In this document: in pieces, positions 21,975 through 24,758 of the stretch
Layout: the number at the start of each line of letters is the position of its first letter
Position numbering within the stretch: the first letter of the stretch is position 1
Source of the DNA: Stenotrophomonas sp. UBA2124
GTDB lineage: Bacteria > Pseudomonadota > Gammaproteobacteria > Xanthomonadales > Xanthomonadaceae
DNA length: 24,758 nucleotides
Assembly (NCBI GenBank): GCA_002329155.1
Contig: DCXY01000039.1
Coordinates: 1-24,758, forward strand
Direction: 5' to 3'
Program-made: the position numbers and the translations under genes
The notes under the pieces: model-generated
What the model saw: the letters and a program-made list of their open reading frames with translations, nothing else
Databases searched by the model: none
Told to the model about the DNA's origin: nothing

Positions 21975-22411
21975 GCGCGCTGCGCACCATTCTGATCGCC
22001 GAAGACAGCCCCGCCGACGCGGAGATGGCCATCGACGCCCTGCGCGATGCGCGCCTGGCCAACCCCATCGTCCACTGCGAGGACGGCGTGGAAACGCTGG
22101 ATTTCCTGCTGCGCCGTGGCGCCTACGCCAACCGCGAGGAAGGCCTGCCGGCGGTGCTGCTGCTGGACATCAAGATGCCACGCATGGACGGGCTGGAAGT
22201 GCTGCAGCGCATCCGTGCCGAGGAGGAACTCAAGCGCCTGCCGGTGGTGATCCTGTCGTCCTCGCGCGAGGAAAGCGACCTGGCGCGCAGCTGGGACCTG
22301 GGCGTGAACGCGTATGTCGTCAAACCGGTGGACATCGACCAGTTCTTCAATGCGGTCAAGGCCATCGGCACATTCTGGGCAGTGATAAACCAAGCGCCGG
22401 AAACCGAGTGA
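21971..22411 (+). CDS. Single-domain response regulator, Rcp1 type
   Basis: A stand-alone receiver domain of 146 residues with no DNA-binding or enzymatic output. The phospho-accepting Asp66 is in LLLDIKMPRMDG. The acidic pocket is AEDSPADAE, the switch Ser/Thr is in VVILSSSREESD and the conserved Lys is in VVKPVD. The insert HCEDGVETLDFLLRRGAYANREEGLPA is typical of the Rcp1 subfamily, which usually pairs with phytochrome-type kinases. Start ATG 21971 overlaps the kinase stop, and it ends six bases before the hybrid kinase gene. It probably acts as a phosphate shuttle or through protein contacts. Confidence 0.95.
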   Translation: MSALRTILIAEDSPADAEMAIDALRDARLANPIVHCEDGVETLDFLLRRGAYANREEGLPAVLLLDIKMPRMDGLEVLQRIRAEEELKRLPVVILSSSREESDLARSWDLGVNAYVVKPVDIDQFFNAVKAIGTFWAVINQAPETE

Positions 22412-22417
22412 GTACAG

Positions 22418-23935
22418 ATGCCTAACAAAGGTGCACCGCTGGGGCCGATCCGAATCCTGCTGGTGGAGGATTCCCCCGAAGATGCCGAGCTGATCAGCGA
22501 CCAGCTGGTCGAGGCTGGCCTGCAGGCCACGTTCGAGCGCGTGGACAGCGAACCGGAGATGCGGCGGGTGCTTTCGGCCTACGCGCCGGACATCGTGCTC
22601 TCGGACCTGAGCATGCCGGGCTTTTCCGGCTACCAGGCGCTGCACATCCTGCAGGAGATGCACCCGCGCGTGCCCTTCGTGTTCGTGTCCGGCACGATGG
22701 GTGAGGAAGCCGCGGTGGAGGCGCTGCACGAGGGCGCCAACGACTACATCATCAAGCACCTGCCTGCGCGCCTGCCTTCGGCGGTGGCGCGTGCCATCCG
22801 CGAGGCGCGCAGCGAGAACGAGCGCCAGCGCGTGGCCGACGAGCTGATGCGCGCGCAGCGGCTGGAAAGCCTGGCGCTGCTGGCTGCCGGCCTCAGCCAT
22901 GACCTGCGCAACATCCTGCAGCCGCTGCTGATCGTGCCGGACCTGATCCGCGACCGCAGCGACGACCCCAAGATCGGGCGGCTGGCCGATGTCATCGCCG
23001 AGTGCGGGCGGCGCGGCCACGAAATGGTCGAGTCGATGCTGTCCTTCGTGCGCGGCTCGCGCCAGCCCAGCGAGCGGGTGGAGCTGCAGCGGCTGTTCCA
23101 GGCGCTGGGCATGCTGCTCAAGAGCAACCTGCCGCGCAACGTGAGCCTGCAATTGGACGTGCGCGACGAGCGCATGGCGGTGCAGGCCAACTACACCGAG
23201 CTGCAGCAGGCGCTGCTCAACCTCAGCCTCAATGCCATCCAGGCCATGCCCGATGGCGGCCGCCTGCAGCTGGTGGCAGAGCCCTGTACGGCGGAAGTGG
23301 GGCAGGGCCGCATCCGTGTCAGCGACGAAGGTGTTGGCATGGACGAGGCCACGCTGGCGCGGCTGTTCAGTCCGTTCTTCACCACCAAGAGCTCGGGCAC
23401 CGGCCTGGGGCTGGTGTCGTGCCAGCGCATCATCGAGGGCATTGGCGGGCATATCCAGGTGCACAGCCGGCTTGGCCAGGGCACCACCTTCGAGCTGGTG
23501 GTGCCGTTGCACGACGCACCGGCCAGCGAGGGCCGCGCCGCGCAGCCCAGCCTGCCCGTTGGCCGTGGCGAGCGCCTGCTGGTGGTGGACGAGGAAGCCA
23601 CGCGGCTGTCGCTGCTGGGCAACGCGCTGTCCAGCCAGGGCTACCACATGCGGCTGGCCAACGATGGCGCCGTTGCCATGCGCCACCTGCAGGAAGACGG
23701 CTTGCCTGACGTGGTGCTGGTGGACAGCGGCATCCCCCTGATCTCGGCCGCACAGCTGCTGGCGCAGATGCAGGCCATGGGCTACCGCGGCCCGGCCATC
23801 GTGCTGGAGGATGCGCAGGCGCCGGTGTTCGCCGACGGCAGGGGCCCGGAAGGCATCGACGTGCACGTGCTGCGCAAGCCGCTGGAAATGCAGCGGGTGT
23901 TCCGTGCCGTGGCCGATGTGCTGGGCACCGGTTGA
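22418..23935 (+). CDS. Soluble hybrid histidine kinase: REC-HisKA-HATPase-REC
   Basis: A cytoplasmic 505-residue hybrid with no membrane helix. The N-terminal receiver (about 12-130) has Asp63 in IVLSDLSMPGFSG, the acidic LVEDSPEDAE and switch Ser in FVFVSGTMGEE. The kinase core has His161 in GLSHDLRNILQPLL, closer to NtrB-type kinases than to its neighbour. HATPase boxes are NLSLNAIQAMPDGG, DEGVGMDEATLARLF and GTGLGLVSCQRI. A C-terminal receiver (about 388-505) keeps Asp436 in VLVDSGIP and Lys in LRKPLE, but has Glu (AIVLED) where a switch Ser/Thr is expected, so it may be degenerate. Position six bases after the regulator suggests that the three proteins form one relay. Confidence 0.93.
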   Translation: MPNKGAPLGPIRILLVEDSPEDAELISDQLVEAGLQATFERVDSEPEMRRVLSAYAPDIVLSDLSMPGFSGYQALHILQEMHPRVPFVFVSGTMGEEAAVEALHEGANDYIIKHLPARLPSAVARAIREARSENERQRVADELMRAQRLESLALLAAGLSHDLRNILQPLLIVPDLIRDRSDDPKIGRLADVIAECGRRGHEMVESMLSFVRGSRQPSERVELQRLFQALGMLLKSNLPRNVSLQLDVRDERMAVQANYTELQQALLNLSLNAIQAMPDGGRLQLVAEPCTAEVGQGRIRVSDEGVGMDEATLARLFSPFFTTKSSGTGLGLVSCQRIIEGIGGHIQVHSRLGQGTTFELVVPLHDAPASEGRAAQPSLPVGRGERLLVVDEEATRLSLLGNALSSQGYHMRLANDGAVAMRHLQEDGLPDVVLVDSGIPLISAAQLLAQMQAMGYRGPAIVLEDAQAPVFADGRGPEGIDVHVLRKPLEMQRVFRAVADVLGTG

Positions 23936-24023
23936 TATGGATATGGGCGTGTACCCGCGCGCCCGCGCTGCCCTATCATGGCGCTCCCCCACGATGCGGG
24001 GCCGTCGCATGCTCCACTCCGGG

Positions 24024-24039
24024 CTGCGGCCAGCCGCAG
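24024..24039 (+). promoter_or_regulatory. Hairpin in the folK leader
   Basis: A perfect 6-bp stem CTGCGG-CCAG-CCGCAG ends 16 bases before the folK ATG. TATCAT at 23974-23979 is a plausible -10 and would give a 70-base leader containing this hairpin. No good -35 is seen. Confidence 0.35.
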
Positions 24040-24055
24040 GCAAGCCAACAACTTC

Positions 24056-24544
24056 ATGACCACCGTGCTCCTGAGTCTGGGCAGCAACCTGGAACCCCGC
24101 CGTCACCTGCAGGCGGCGGTGGCCGTACTGCGCGAACGCTTCGGTGACATCCGCGTATCACCGGCCTACCTGACCCCTGCGGTGGGTTTTGATGGCCCGG
24201 ATTTCCTCAACAATGCGGTGTTGGTGGAGACCACCCTGCCGCTGCTGGAACTGGATGACTGGTTGCATGCGGTGGAAGACGCGCATGGCCGTGACCGTTC
24301 CGGCCCACGCTTCAGCGACCGCACCCTGGACATCGACGTGGTGTACTACGGCGACCTGGTGCTGGAAGGGCCCAAGCACCTGCGCATTCCACGCCCCGAG
24401 CTGAAGCATGCCTTCGTGCTCAAGCCGCTGGCCGACATCGCCCCGGATTTTGTTGACCCGGTGAACGGGCTCACGCTCGAACAGATGTGGCAGCGGCACC
24501 CGCAGCATGCGGATGTGTTCGAGACGGTGGCGCTGGAAGGCTGA
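24056..24544 (+). CDS. folK: 2-amino-4-hydroxy-6-hydroxymethyldihydropteridine pyrophosphokinase (HPPK)
   Basis: FolK transfers pyrophosphate from ATP to 6-hydroxymethyl-7,8-dihydropterin in folate synthesis. The start is ATG at 24056 (MTTVLLSLGSNLEPRRHL), giving 162 residues as usual; the in-frame ATG at 23978 lies in the leader. Signatures are SLGSN near residue 8, the pterin-binding FLNNAVLVET and the family motif FSDRTLDIDVVYYGD with its two Mg-binding Asp residues. PRPELKHAFVLKPLADIAPD is typical of the C-terminus. It is not part of the kinase operon by function and probably has its own promoter. Confidence 0.97.
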   Translation: MTTVLLSLGSNLEPRRHLQAAVAVLRERFGDIRVSPAYLTPAVGFDGPDFLNNAVLVETTLPLLELDDWLHAVEDAHGRDRSGPRFSDRTLDIDVVYYGDLVLEGPKHLRIPRPELKHAFVLKPLADIAPDFVDPVNGLTLEQMWQRHPQHADVFETVALEG

Positions 24545-24628
24545 TCCTGCGCCTGGGTGGGCCTGTGGGGCCTGCCTTGGGTGGCTTCGGTTTGATTGCG
24601 GGGGTGGTGTGATGCTGGCTTTGTCGCG

Positions 24629-24669
24629 CCCCCCTCTCCCCAGCCCTCTCCCGCAAGGGGAGAGGGAGC
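24629..24669. repeat. GC-rich dispersed repeat after folK, with hairpin
   Basis: The element contains a perfect 9-bp stem, CCCTCTCCC (24644-24652) with GGGAGAGGG (24658-24666), loop GCAAG, preceded by another CCCCTCTCCCC run. Its reverse complement resembles the element at 10124-10184. It lies 85 bases after folK and lacks a T-run. Confidence 0.6.
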
Positions 24670-24740
24670 AGATCTTGGCGAGCTGCTGGCTCCAGCGAGA
24701 GCGGCGGTGCATGACCGGGCAGGTTACGGTGTGCGGGTTG

Positions 24741-24758
24741 CTCCCTCCCTTTCGCGCA
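24741..24758 (+). repeat. Possible third repeat copy, cut by window end
   Basis: CTCCCTCCCTTTCGCGCA at the very end resembles the start of the element near 10131 (CCCCCTCCCTTGCGCC). Too short to be sure. The rest of 24545-24758 shows no gene. Confidence 0.3.

Noticed and set aside
21953..24106. Open reverse-strand frame of 717 codons across the regulator and hybrid kinase
   Set aside because: Shadow of two clear signalling proteins, with no recognisable domain.

Overview
The window is GC-rich, gene-dense chromosomal DNA from a gammaproteobacterium of the Xanthomonadaceae type, most likely Stenotrophomonas or a close relative. This rests on gene order, protein style (for example the LipA, LipB and RlpA sequences) and codon use; no marker gene settles the genus. 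Almost everything is on the + strand. Only one gene, an LpxR-type lipid A deacylase, lies on the - strand. I see no rRNA, tRNA, CRISPR array, insertion sequence or prophage.

Layout. (1) 1-5817: the rod-shape operon mreB (5' end cut off), mreC, mreD, mrdA (PBP2) and rodA, tightly packed with ATGA overlaps at mreC/mreD and mrdA/rodA. (2) 5818-6179: a 362-base gap with a perfect FNR-type box, a class II-spaced -10 element, and a segment that can fold into a hairpin plus pseudoknot. (3) 6180-9984: mltB, rlpA and a PBP5/6-type D,D-carboxypeptidase, all acting on periplasmic peptidoglycan, closed by a long nested terminator hairpin. (4) 10195-12637: the reverse-strand lpxR-like gene, a 409-base gap, and a CsgG-family secreted protein without a lipobox. 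(5) 12761-14755: ybeD-like (DUF493), lipB and lipA, the lipoylation set, with an apparently leaderless promoter. (6) 14965-19967: prc (tail-specific protease) behind a possible sigma-E promoter, then a DUF2242 lipoprotein, an unrecognised secreted protein and a short 6-phosphogluconate dehydrogenase. (7) 20157-23935: a three-gene phosphorelay: membrane CHASE3-PAS histidine kinase, Rcp1-type single-domain response regulator, and a REC-kinase-REC hybrid. (8) 24056-24544: folK, followed by a GC-rich dispersed repeat at the window end.

How the genes work together. Sections 1 and 3 encode the elongasome (MreBCD, PBP2, RodA) plus enzymes that trim and cut its product. In Escherichia coli mrdA-mrdB-rlpA-dacA-ybeD-lipB-lipA form one neighbourhood. 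The same order is kept here, with mltB added and the lpxR and csgG-like genes placed between dacC and ybeD. The most novel-looking items are the FNR-box/pseudoknot segment after rodA, the lipobox-less CsgG protein, the unrecognised secreted protein with a Cys/Glu/His arrangement, and a phosphorelay with no DNA-binding output.
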